A stretch of 64,000 nt of DNA. Source: Flaccisagitta enflata (taxonomy: Eukaryota > Chaetognatha > Sagittoidea > Aphragmophora). The stretch covers positions 47,492,001 to 47,556,000 of the forward strand of contig OZ231128.1 in NCBI GenBank assembly GCA_965153355.1, written 5' to 3'. Position numbers and translations under genes: made by a program. Every line of letters starts with the position of its first letter. The stretch's first letter is position 1. This document shows positions 30,671-43,331 of the stretch, piece after piece. The notes under the pieces are model-generated. The model did not search any database and had not been told where the DNA came from. It saw nothing but the letters and a program-made list of their open reading frames with translations.

Positions 30671-31114
30671 CTGAGAGAGAGAGAGAGAGAGAGCATAGAG
30701 ACAGAGAGGCAGAGGCAGGGAAAGCGAGAGAGAAAAAGACATGTAGGCAGAGAGACAGAGGAAGGGCAAACGAGATTGAAATAGATAAAACAGACTTAAT
30801 AGTTATGATATTAACAATAAAGGCGACGCCTGTCAAGCCTTAGGAACACAAAAGAAAATAGAAAATGTTTTATTTCAGTTGTAAGTCGTCGGGGCCATAT
30901 CATGTCTATAGACAAATTAAGTGGTAATATTTCATTTCGAGAGCAGTGAAGGTTTGATTTACATAAAGCGGTTGCAGACATTAGCATATCTATTTGTCTT
31001 AGTAGCAGGTTATGATAAATTGTTCTAGATTTTCATACTGACTAACATGCATCGCCATACAATCTTTAACAATTTTTAACAATTCCTAACAAATTTTTTT
31101 TCTATTCAGTTTTT

Positions 31115-31600
31115 GGGCAACAGCCTCAAAGGGCACGAAAGCCTGTAGAACACAGGGGGACTTTGGTTCAGTCTTTTTGTGCGTGTGTGCATGCGTCCAT
31201 TTCCGCCTTGGGCTCATTCAGACCTTCAAAATGTCTGCTCAGGCCTCAAAACATCGCTCTCAGGTCTACCATCAGCCTTTCAAAACCCAAACAGGCTCTC
31301 TCAAACCTCAAATTGACCTGATCAGGCCTAAAATCCGCCCTGTCATACAACAATTTAGCTCCTTCTAGCCTCATTAGCCCTCCTAACCCTCAAATCAGCC
31401 TTCTCAAGCCTCTCAGACAGCCCTCAGGAACCTTAAGTTTGCCCTCTTAGGCTCCAAATCATCTTCCACCAGCCTCAAGCAAAAATGTCAGGTCCAGTTG
31501 TCAGGCCTAAATCCAGATGTGAGGCCTCATAAGTCAGGACTAACCAATGTCCCAATGTGTTTTATAAAACTTCAACCCAGACGGTGCAGAGTAACGTGTA
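31115..31600. repeat. Decayed foldback element P6
   Basis: GGGCAACAGCCTCAAAGGGC and CCTGTAGAACACAGGGGGACTT match the arm of P5 and P7. They are followed by ~20-base units (CCTCAAATCAGCCTTCTCAG). The right arm is degenerate (CCAATGTGTTTTATAAAAC). 30671-31114 has no recognised gene. Confidence 0.65.
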
Positions 31601-31674
31601 TTGCTGACCACATATTTGCCTTAGGTGAATGGTTTAAGGCTGACGCCCACATATTGTGAAATAACCCTTTTACG

Positions 31675-32080
<406 letters not shown>

Positions 32081-32586
32081 ACTCTTTTTCCTTTCTATCA
32101 CCACCCCTCTCCATCTTTCTTTCCCCCTTTACTTCCCCCCCCCCCCCACCCCACCAAACTCATCTCTCGTTTTTCTCTTTGTTTCAATCTCTGTATCATA
32201 GCGGGAAATCCATCTTCATACATCGACAAGCCGATACCATCTGTGAAATACCACTGCTACTTGGCAAGTTTGAGAAAAACTCATTATCTTTGAAAAAAGA
32301 GGAAGAAGAAAAAAAAAAGAAAGAGAAGAAGATGAACAAAGAGAAGAAGAAGAAGAAGACACTGCTTTTAAAACAATTCTGTGTGAAAAGTCACATAACA
32401 ATAGGTTTTTTTGCAGATTTGTGTAGTAGTAGAGTGCAAAAATATGAAATTAGCAAAAATGAAATTATTCCCGAGCGGTTTTGAGTAATCTTAAAAATAG
32501 AAAAAAAATTAGATCCATCTTCATTGCAGATTGTACTGAGGTGTTTTGATTCAACTTTCAATTTCACATTTGAGTCACCATTAAAC

Positions 32587-33577
32587 AAGGCCAACACCTA
32601 TAAGTCGCGTGCAGGACAAAAATGACTGAACTGACCTGACTCCTTATTTTATTTTTTTATCGAAAATCAGACATGAATCAGATATGAACCAGACTTAAAC
32701 CAGACTCAAGCCAGACTCAAACCAGACTTAAACCTGACTCAAACCAGACTCAAACCAGACTCAAACCAGACTCAAACCAGACTTAAACCAGACTTAAACC
32801 AGACTTAAACCAGACTTAAACCAGACTTAAACCAGACTTAAACCAGACTTAAACCAGACTTAAACCTGACTTAAACCAGACTTAAACCAGACTACCAGCA
32901 GACTTAAACCAGCAGACTTAAACCAGCAGACTTAAACCAGCAGACTTAAACCAGCACACTTGAACCAGCTGACTTAAACCAGCAGACTTAAACCAGAAGA
33001 CTTAAACCAGCAGATCTAAACCAGCAGATCTAAACCAGCAGATCTAAACCAGCAGACTTAAACCTGCAGACCTAAACCAGCAGACTTAAACCAGCAGACT
33101 TAAACCAGCAGACTTAAACCAGCAGACTTAAACCAGCTGACTTAAACCAGCTGACTTAAACCAGCAAACTTAAACCAGCCAACTTAAACCAGCCAACTTT
33201 AACCAGCCAACTTAAACCAGCCGACTTAAACCAGCAGACTTAAACCAGCAGACTTAAACCAGCAGACTTAAACCAGCAGACTTAACCAGCAGACCTTAAC
33301 CAGCAGACCTAAATCAGCCAACTTAAACCAGCCGACCTAAACCAGCCGACCTAAACCAGCCAACTTAAACCAGCGGACTTAAACCAGTGGACTTAAACCA
33401 GCGGACTTAAACCAGCAGACTTAAACCAGCAGACTTAAATCAGCAGACTTAAAACAGCAGATTTAAAACAGCAGACTCAAACCAGCAGACTCAAACCAGC
33501 AGACTTGAAATGACATATATGACAAAAACATACCAAAAAACATAAATGACCATAACATACCAAAAAACATAAATGAC

Positions 33578-33611
<34 letters not shown>

Positions 33612-34270
33612 AAAAAAAAAAAAAAAAAAACAAAAAAACAAAAACCAAAAAAAAACAAACAAAAACCAAAACACTATATTAAATGACCAAAAATGACCTG
33701 AAATGTTCCAAAATGACTTAAAAAGACTTAAAACTATTTGAAATGCCCATAAATGACACAAATGACTTAAATGAACAAAGTGACATAAATGATCAAAAAT
33801 GACCAAGAATGACTAAAAGCAACCAAAAATGACCAAAAGCAACCAAAAATGACCAAAAACAACAAAAAAATGACTCAAAATAACTCCAGACGACCCAAAT
33901 TGACCAAAAACGACGCAAAAAAGCGAAGTGTTACCAAAAACTTCAAAAGCCAAAAAATAACTTAGAGTAACTTTGAATGACTTAGAATGACTTGTAATGA
34001 CTTAGAATAATATAGAATGACTAAGAATGACTTAAAATGAAATATAATAACATAAAATGACAAAAATGACAAAAAATGACAAAATGACTTAAGTGACTAA
34101 AATAAACTGAAAATTACTGGAAATGACTTAAAATGACTTAAAATGACTTAAAATGACATAAAATACCCTAAAATGATGTAAAACGACGAAAAAAAGCAAA
34201 GTGTTACGGATGGATGGACGGACGGACGGACCGACAGAGCGGGTTATAGAGTCGCGTGCACGCTACTAAA
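32587..34270 (-). mobile_element. Expanded HINE-like element holding 1.5 kb of tandem repeats
   Basis: Opens on the plus strand AACAAGGCCAACACCTATAAGTCGCGTGC and closes GGACGGACGG...GTCGCGTGCACGCTACTAAAAA. Inside are about 18 copies of a 12-mer (CAGACTTAAACC, 32690-32890), then about 40 copies of a 14-mer (CAGCAGACTTAAAC, 32890-33515), and then AAAATGACTT-type repeats with poly-A. Confidence 0.8.
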
Positions 34271-34279
34271 AAAAGTAAA

Positions 34280-34400
34280 GGTGGCTCAAAAAATGAAAAC
34301 TTTATTTTTGAATCAAACTATATAGTGTGACCGATCAAATATAAGGTAATTTTGAATAGAATAACAATATGGAGTCAAAAAATAAGTCGATACAACTCAT
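34280..34400. repeat. Single arm of the GGTCRCACTATRT hairpin family
   Basis: AAAATGAAAACTTTATTTTTG...TATAGTGTGACCGATCAAAT matches the central core of the two giant hairpins at 49.8-51.3 kb. 34401-34859 has no gene; an AGATGCG-type palindromic element end lies at 34740-34818. Confidence 0.55.
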
Positions 34401-34859
34401 TTATGGGATCTTTATGGAATCTTTATGGGAAATGGGTTTATTTTTTTCCCTTTTGAAGATTAATCAAAAAGCGCTCGGTGAATGATTTCATTTTCGCTAG
34501 TTACAATGTTATAACACCCCAACACTTCGCTACAAGCCCGACCGGGCAACGATGCGTCCGGGCCGTGTCTGCGTGTATTGATCATGTGACATATATGGAG
34601 AGACAGATGGACAAACAGACGGGTGAAACGACTTAGTAGTAAAGGAGGCTCTCAAAACATGTTGGTTGATCATTTGTTTCAGTATAGAATCTCACCGTGT
34701 CCAAAAATAGCCGAGAAACGCGCACTTGCGTAACGGACATACTGACGGACGGACGAACGGACCGACCAACGGACAGACCCTCTTATAGAGATGCGTTCCT
34801 GATGGACGCATCTAAAAATGCAGAGAAACCCAATATTATGTGATTTTTCACTCAGAATC

Positions 34860-35080
34860 TTTTTAGTCGCGTGCTACGCGACTCTACACCCCGCTTTGTC
34901 GGTCCGTCGGTCCGTCCGTCGGTCCGTCCGTCGGTCCGTCTGTCAGTCCGTCACACTTTACTTTTTTGGCGTTAATGGGGTTTTTGGCCTTACTACTCCT
35001 GCCCAAATGCTCCACTGACCTCAAATTATTGCCCCTGCCCACCCGCACGCGACTGGGGTAGCCGTGTATCCGGCCTTGTT
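34860..35080 (+). mobile_element. HINE-like element, prototype 221-bp copy
   Basis: The cleanest copy. The 5' palindromic end is AGTCGCGTGCTACGCGACTC, followed by CTACACCCCGCTTTGTC and GGTCCGTC tandem repeats. A unique middle (CTTTTTTGGCGTT, CTCCTGCCCAAATG) leads to GCCCCTGCCCACCCGCACGCGACT and the hairpin GTAGCCGTGTATCCGGC, ending CTTGTT. Confidence 0.85.
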
Positions 35081-35119
35081 AAAAGCACAGTGAAGATTAA
35101 AGAGGAGAGGAAACAGAGG

Positions 35120-35405
35120 AAGTGAAAGAAGAACAAAGAAAAGAAGAGGAAAAAAAAGAAGAAGATGAAGAAGAAGAAGAAGAAGATGAGGAAGCAGAAG
35201 AAAAAAAAGAAGAAGAAAAAGAAAAAGAAAAAGAAAAAGAAAAAGAAAAAGAAAAAGAAAAAGAAAAAGAAGGAGGAAAAGAAGAACAAGAAAAAGAAGA
35301 AGAAAAAGAGGAAGAAGAAGAAGAAGAAGGAGATGGAGATGAAGAAGAAGAAGAAGAAGAAAAAGAAGAACAGGTTAAGAAGAAGGAGAAAAAAAAAGAG
35401 CGAAC
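35120..35405. repeat. GAA/GAAAAA purine tract
   Basis: A polypurine tract of GAA, GAAAAA and GAG words. The E/K-rich frame across it has no other support. Confidence 0.9.
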
Positions 35406-35585
35406 GATGAAGATGACAAACAGGAAGTTAATTACCAAGAGAAAATTGATAATCGTACTGATTTTTCCTTCAGGGTCATCAATCTGGACTGGGAAAAAGT
35501 GTTAAGCTGTTGCTCTCAGCTGCTTCTCCTCACTGGTCTGGAATTTGTTTACAGTACTTTGCTTGACGTTTTTTGTGTCAAAATT

Positions 35586-35610
35586 TCAGAAAGAAAGAAA
35601 GAAAGAATGA

Positions 35611-35657
<47 letters not shown>

Positions 35658-35890
35658 GAAGAAGGAAGAAGGAAGAAAGAAAAAAAGAAAGGAAGAAGGA
35701 AAAAAAGAAAGCAAGAAAGAAAGAAAGAAAGAAAGAAAGGAAGGAAGAAAGGAAGAAAGGAAGAAAGGAAGAAGGAAAAAAAGAAAGCAAGAAAGAAAGA
35801 AAGAAAGAAAAAAAGAAAGAAAGAAAGAAGGGAAGAAAGAAAGAAAGAAGGGAAGAAAGGAAGAAAGAAAGAAAGGAATAAAGGAAAAAA
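35586..35890. repeat. (GAAA)n microsatellite
   Basis: Tetranucleotide GAAA with GGAA variants, about 300 bp, just before the conserved gene at 35947. Confidence 0.92.
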
Positions 35891-35946
35891 ACAGACAGAT
35901 AGAGAAAAAACTGTATTAAAGAGTGTGTATTAATTAAAATTTACAG

Positions 35947-37411
<1,465 letters not shown>

Positions 37412-37762
37412 AGGTTGTCACCCATTTGTCTGTGGCTTACTTCCTACATTATATCGCCAAGACATTGCGTTGCCGTCACAAATTTGTAGAAGACACTTTT
37501 TTTAGCAGACTTAACTAGCTTGAAAATCTCAGCATTGACCACTTACTTAATTTGGTTCCGTATTTACAAATTGAAACAATATTTGAAAAGTTATTGTATT
37601 AGCATCTTTTTCTGAGATTTCAACTATCTTTCGAATCTGAATTCTTGATATTGTTATGAAATGCGCCCTTCCACTTGAAATTTTATTGAAATAGAACTCG
37701 TTATACACTATATAGTCTCATTTGTAGCTCAATTTATCTCACAACAAAGAAGTTTGGCTTAA

Positions 37763-37936
37763 CTTTTTTTGTCGCGTGCGCGTGACTCTACAACCCCCTT
37801 TGTCTGTCGGTCGGTCTGGTGGTCGGTCGGTCGGTTGGTCGGTCATGCTTTTCTTTTTTTTTATGATTTTATTTCTTTGACGTCACTGCTCCTGTCCAAA
37901 TGGTCTGGTGACCTCAAATATGGCCCCTGCCCACCG
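37763..37936 (+). mobile_element. HINE-like element, 3' truncated
   Basis: Starts TTTTTTGTCGCGTGCGCGTGACTC with GGTCGGTCGG repeats, and stops at CCCCTGCCCACC where the next tandem repeat begins. Confidence 0.75.
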
Positions 37937-37944
37937 TAGTTTAG

Positions 37945-38330
37945 GAGTTATAAGCTTTGGAAGTCACCTTCTTTTGATGGAAAAAGCTGAAAAAAACATC
38001 AACTTTGGAGGCCTGTTGCTCCTAAACGAATCAAGCAATTGAGCTCAATTTGGGCTCATTTTAAAGAGCTGTGTCTCCTCTTTAAAATGAGCCCAAGTTG
38101 AGCTCAATTGCTCAATTCGTTTAGAAGATATGAGCTTTTGAAGTCACCTTCTTTCGATGGAAAAAGCTGAAAAAAACATCAACTTTGGAGGACTGTTGCT
38201 CCTAAACGAATCAAGCAATTGAGCTCAATTTGGGCTCATTTTAAAGAGCTGTGTCTCCTCTTTAAAATGAGCCCAAGTTGAGCTCAATTGCTCAATTCGT
38301 TTAGAAGATATGACCTTTAGAAGTCACCGC
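37945..38330. repeat. 180-bp tandem repeat (2.1 copies), each a near-palindrome
   Basis: TCACCTTCTTTYGATGGAAAAAGCTG begins units at ~37963 and ~38142, and a partial third at ~38321. Each unit contains GAGCTCAATTTGGGCTCATT and its inverted partner, so each copy can form a hairpin of about 40 bp. 38331-39090 shows no gene. Confidence 0.85.
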
Positions 38331-39094
38331 CCTCTGATGGAAAAGGCTGAGAATGGCCTGTACCAACCACCCCTAAAAAAATGGAAATTTAAAAAAAAGC
38401 GCTCTTGGAAATATTTTGGATTGAGTTGCCATGGATCCCACATGGGCTTGACCACCAGAAACCGCAATAAAAGTTCAAGTACTCCTAGTTTAAAGCAAGC
38501 GGTTCTTAGAAACCCTAGTGTGAGTTAAATACTTAGTCCACAATATCAATTTAAAGAAAAACAAGCATTTTCAGATACAGCTAAATTTAGCCTTAGTTTA
38601 TCAAAACTGTTTTGCTTTGATTTGCTTTTATTTCTCATTAGATTGAATGGCAAATGTCAGATTTGTCCCAGTTGAACATATCTTTATAAACTTTAAAAAG
38701 ACATTTGTGATTTGAGACTATTTCAGCATTTGTACTATCTTGGAAATATATATACGGACACCTAACCATGATTATAGCAGCTAAACTTTTTATATCCAAA
38801 AAAAACAATGAAAGCAGATCCATAAACTATGACACAAAATCTTCCATTCAGGACCAAGCAGAGCTTGGTAGCTCAATCCATTTCCAAATGAGAGCGTTTT
38901 GAAGAAAACTGTCCTTTTACCAAAATCTAATGTAGAGGTTTTCAGTTCATATCTTCAATGGACAACCTACATTGAAATAGCTCTCAAATTTAAACGGATT
39001 GAGCAAAATCATTGTGTTCCACGATAGTGGAACACTAGATATTCAGAGTTTCTCCGTCCGTTCGTCCGTTCGTCCGTTCGTCCGTGTGTCACAC

Positions 39095-41520
39095 AACCCA
39101 GTTTTCTCCGAATGTGTGTCACACAGCCTAGTTTTCTCCATAGTGTGTCACAAAGCCTAGTTTTCTCCGTATGTGTGTCACACAGCATAGTTTTCTCCAG
39201 TTTTCTCCAGTTTTCTCCGAATGTGTGTCACGCTATCCAGTTTTCTCCATATGTGTGTCACACAACCCAGTTTTCTCCAAATGTGTGTCACACAGCCTAG
39301 TTTTCTCCATAGTGTGTCACAAAGCCTAGTTTTCTCCGTATGTGTGTCACACAGCCTAGTTTTCTCCAGTTTTCTCCAGTTTTCTCCGAATGTGTGTCAC
39401 GCTATCCAGTTTTCTCCATATGTGTGTCACGCAGCCCAGTTTTCTCCATTGTGTGTCACACAACTCAGTTTTCTCCAAATGTGTGTCACACAGTCCAGTT
39501 TTCTCCAAATGTGTGTCACACAGTCCAGTATTCTCCGAATGTGTGTCACACAGCCTAGTTTTCTCCAAAGTGTGTCACACAACCCAGTTTTCACCGAATG
39601 TGTGTCACACAGCCCAGTATTCTCCGAATGTATGTCACACAGCCTAGTTTTCTCCAAAGTGTGTCACACAACCCAGTTTTCACCGAATGTGTGTCACACA
39701 GCCCAGTATTCTCCGAATGTGTGTCACACAGCCTAGTTTTCTGCATAGTGTGTCACACAACCCAGTTTTCTCCAAATGTGTGTCACACAGTCCAGTTTTC
39801 TCTGAATATGTGTCACACAGTCCAGTATTCTCCGAATGAATGTCACACAGCCTAGTTTTGTCCAAAGTGTGTCACACATCCCAGCTTTCACCGAATGTGT
39901 GTCACACAGCCCAGTATTCTCCGAATGTGTGTCACACAGCCTAGTTTTCTCCAAAGTGTGTCACACAACCAAGTTTTCACCAAATGTGAGTCACACAGCC
40001 CAGTATTCTCCGAATGTGTGTCACACAGCCTAGTTTTCTGCATAGTGTGTCACACAACCCAGTTTTCTCCAAATGTGTGTCACACAGCCCAGTTTTCTCC
40101 AAATGTGTGTCACACAGCTCAGTTTTTTCCATTATGTGTCACACAACCCAGTTTTCTCCGTATGTGTGTCACACAGCCTAGTTTTCTCCATAGTGTGTCA
40201 AACAACCCATTTTTCTCCATATGTGTGTCACACAGTTCAGTTTTCTCCAAATGTGTGTCACACAGCTTAGTTATCTCCGTATGTGTGTCACACAGCCTAG
40301 TTTTGTCCATAGTGTGTCACACAACCCAGTTTTCTCCAAATGTGTGTCACACAGTTCAGTTTTCTCCAAATGTGTGTCACACAGCTTAGTTATCTCTGTA
40401 TGTGTGTCACACAGCCTAGTTTTGTCCATAGTGTTTGACACAGTCCAGTTTTCTCCAAATGTGAGTCACATAGCCCAGTTTTCTCCATTGTGTGTCACAC
40501 AACCCAGTTTTCTCCAAATGTGAGTCACACAGTCCAGTTGTCTCCAAATGTGTGTCACATAGCTCAGTTTTCTCCATTGCGTGTCACACAACCCAGTTTT
40601 CTCCAAATGTGTGTCACACAGCCCAGTATTCCCCAAATGTGTGTCACACAGCCCAGTATTCCCCAAATGTGTGTCACACAGTTTAGTTTGCTCCATAGTG
40701 TGTCACACAGCCCAGTATTCTCTGAATGTGTGTCACACAGCCTAGTTTTCTTCATAGTGTGTCACACAACCCAGTTTTCTACAAATGTGTGTCACACAGC
40801 CCAGCTTTTTTCATTGTGTGTCACACAACTTACTTTTCTTTGTATGTGTGTCACACAACCCAGTTTTCTCCAAATGTGTGTCACATAGTCCAGTTTTCTC
40901 CAAATGTGTGTCACACAGCCTAGTTTTCTCCATTGTGTGTCACACAACCCAGTTTTCTCCAAATGTGTGTCACATAGTCCAGTTTTCTCCAAATGTGTGT
41001 CACAAAGTCCAGTTTTCTCCAAATGTGAGCACACAGCCCAGTTTTCTCCATTGTGTGTCACACAACCCAGTTTTCTCCAAATGTGTGTCACACAGTCCAG
41101 TTTTCTCCATCGTGTGTCACACGGCCTAGTTTTCTTTGAATGTGTGTCACACAGCCTAGTTTTCTCAATTGTGTGTCACACAGCTTAGTTTTCTCCATTG
41201 TATGTCACTTGGCCTAGTTTTCTTTGAATGTGTGTCACAGAGCCTAGTTTTCTCCAAATGTGTGTCACACAGCCTGGTTTTCTCCATTGTGTGTCACATA
41301 ACCTTATTTTCTTTAAATGTGTATCATACAGCCCAGTTTTCTACTTGGTGTGTCACACAACCCAGTTTTCTCCAAAGTCCAGTCTTGTCCAATTATGTGT
41401 CACACTACCCAGTTTCCCACATTGTGTTTAACACAACCCAGTTTTCTACATTGTGTGACACATAGCTCAGTATTCTTCCAGTGTGTGATACACTACTTAG
41501 TTTTATCCATTGTGTCACAC
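39095..41520. repeat. 2.4-kb minisatellite, ~29-30-bp unit (CAGTTTTCTCCAAATGTGTGTCACACA)
   Basis: About 80 imperfect units, with variants TAGTTTTCTCCATAGTGTGTCACA and AGTATTCTCCGAATG. GTGTGTCACAC within the unit is nearly palindromic. Open frames on both strands follow from the unit, not from a gene. Confidence 0.95.
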
Positions 41521-41634
41521 GGCACAGCCCAGATTTTCATTGCAACTCAGTTGTTCTTTTGTCACTTAATTTTGTAAAAGCTTCGCTACTAAGCGCCACT
41601 GTTGCGCCTAAAGCTAGATTGACCGCCTTACAAT

Positions 41635-42256
41635 AAGAAGGGAGACAATAGGCTGAGTCTGAAACATTAGAGGGTATTTTGAGCATTTTCAAAGCTGTGT
41701 CACAGTTGTAAAAATGCAACCACATTGATGATTTTTGGTGTGCATCCTCCTTGAACATTGTACTTTGACTAAAAAATGGAATTTTGGGCTGAACTGCCTA
41801 CAAAATGACCAATTTACCCCTTTTACCTACCACTACCTTGTCAAATATGGATTTTTGAAGCTTGACAACCCCAAATCTTTCATCAATATATCCAAAAAAT
41901 GAATTTTCCCAAGGTATCCTGAACTTGGGTTATGCTTATTAGATGTTACTTAAGGGATTTGGGCTAAAAAAATCCAAATCCACCAGTTTGTTTTTTCCTA
42001 ATATTGTCCTCAAGCCAACTCCACTACTTTTTGACCAAATTTGCATAAATATCGTATATTACTTCCAATTGAGTTTTTTGCAGTCAAATTCTATAATCTA
42101 AGTCCAAAAACTCTTTCAATCCACTCATCAGCACTTCAGCTAAGGAGCGACTCAAAATTGCTACCTTACTCAACCTCTAGGCTCAGAACAAGATCTTATG
42201 TTTTCCTAGTTCTACCTTATCAGCGTGAGAGGTCGCGAGGGGCGTTGTCTCCTGTC
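41635..42256. mobile_element. 620-bp duplicated element, copy 1
   Basis: Begins AAGAAGGGAGACAATAGGC and ends GGGCGTTGTCTCCTGTC(TT). The ends form a short imperfect inverted repeat (AAGAAGGGAGACAA / TTGTCTCCTGTCTT). It is nearly identical over its length to copy 2. No transposase is encoded. Confidence 0.75.
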
Positions 42257-42606
42257 TTATTAAGAGGGGGTCACTATACATATTTTGAAAAACTGATCTG
42301 AAACCATCAGAAACTGAGAAAAAGAGAACTTAGAATGCTGAAAAACAAGATTGGGGCCATTTGCTAGACAAGCTAGGCCAAAAACAGGTCAAAAATGGCT
42401 TGAAAAACCCCTATTTTGCTCTTATTTTGAAAAGGTTAGAATTAAGGAGAATTTAAGCCTTATTTGGTGGATTTTTCTAAAATTTTGGGTTCTATGAATG
42501 GTTTTAAAGGTATTTTTAACTTGTTTACATGTTAGCATGCTTACCTAGTCAAAAAACAAACAAACAAGCCAAAAAAATACAGGTTTGATACTATCGAGAT
42601 TCTCTT

Positions 42607-43232
42607 ATAAGAAGGGAGACAATAGGCTGAGTCTGAAACATTAGAGGGTATTTTGAGCATTTTCAAAGCTGTGTCACAGTTGTAAAAATGCAACCACATT
42701 GATGATTTTTGGTGTGCATCCTCCTTGAACATTGTACTTTGACTAAAAAATGGAATTTTGGGCTGAACTGCCTACAAAATGACCAATTTACCCCTTTTAC
42801 CTACCACTACCTTGTCAAATATGGATTTTTGAAGCTTGACAACCCCAAATCTTTCATCAATATATCCAAAAAATGAATTTTCCCAAGGTATCCTGAACTT
42901 GGGTTATGCTTATTAGATGTTACTTAAGGGATTTGGGCTAAAAAAATCCAAATCCACCAGTTTGTTTTTTCCTAATATTGTCCTCAAGCCAACTCCACTA
43001 CTTTTTGACCAAATTTGCATAAATATCGTATATTACTTCCAATTGAGTTTTTTGCAGTCAAATTCTATAATCTAAGTCCAAAAACTCTTTCAATCCACTC
43101 ATCAGCACTTCAGCTAAGGAGCCGACTCAAAAATTGCTACCTTACTCAACCTCTAGGCTCAGAACAAGATCTTATGTTTTCCTAGTTCTACCTTATCAGC
43201 GTGAGAGGTCGCGAGGGGCGTTGTCTCCTGTC
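42607..43232. mobile_element. 620-bp duplicated element, copy 2
   Basis: Same sequence and orientation as 41635-42256, with only a few single-base insertions (for example AGGAGCCGACTC versus AGGAGCGACTC). The unique 350 bp between the copies has no gene. The near identity implies recent duplication or insertion. Confidence 0.8.
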
Positions 43233-43331
43233 ATAATTTCTCCCGTGATATTGACCGCTCACGAGTGTCGTTTGATCAACTAAATTAATTAAAGTTGTCT
43301 ATCAGTCTAAAACAACACAAAATAATTAAAA

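Noticed and set aside
35122-35933. Glutamate/lysine-rich frames
   Set aside because: Generated by the GAA and GAAA tracts; no start context, splice sites or non-repeat sequence.
39095-41520. Repeat array considered as CRISPR-like
   Set aside because: Units are directly adjacent with no spacers, in a eukaryotic intron-bearing genome; it is a minisatellite.
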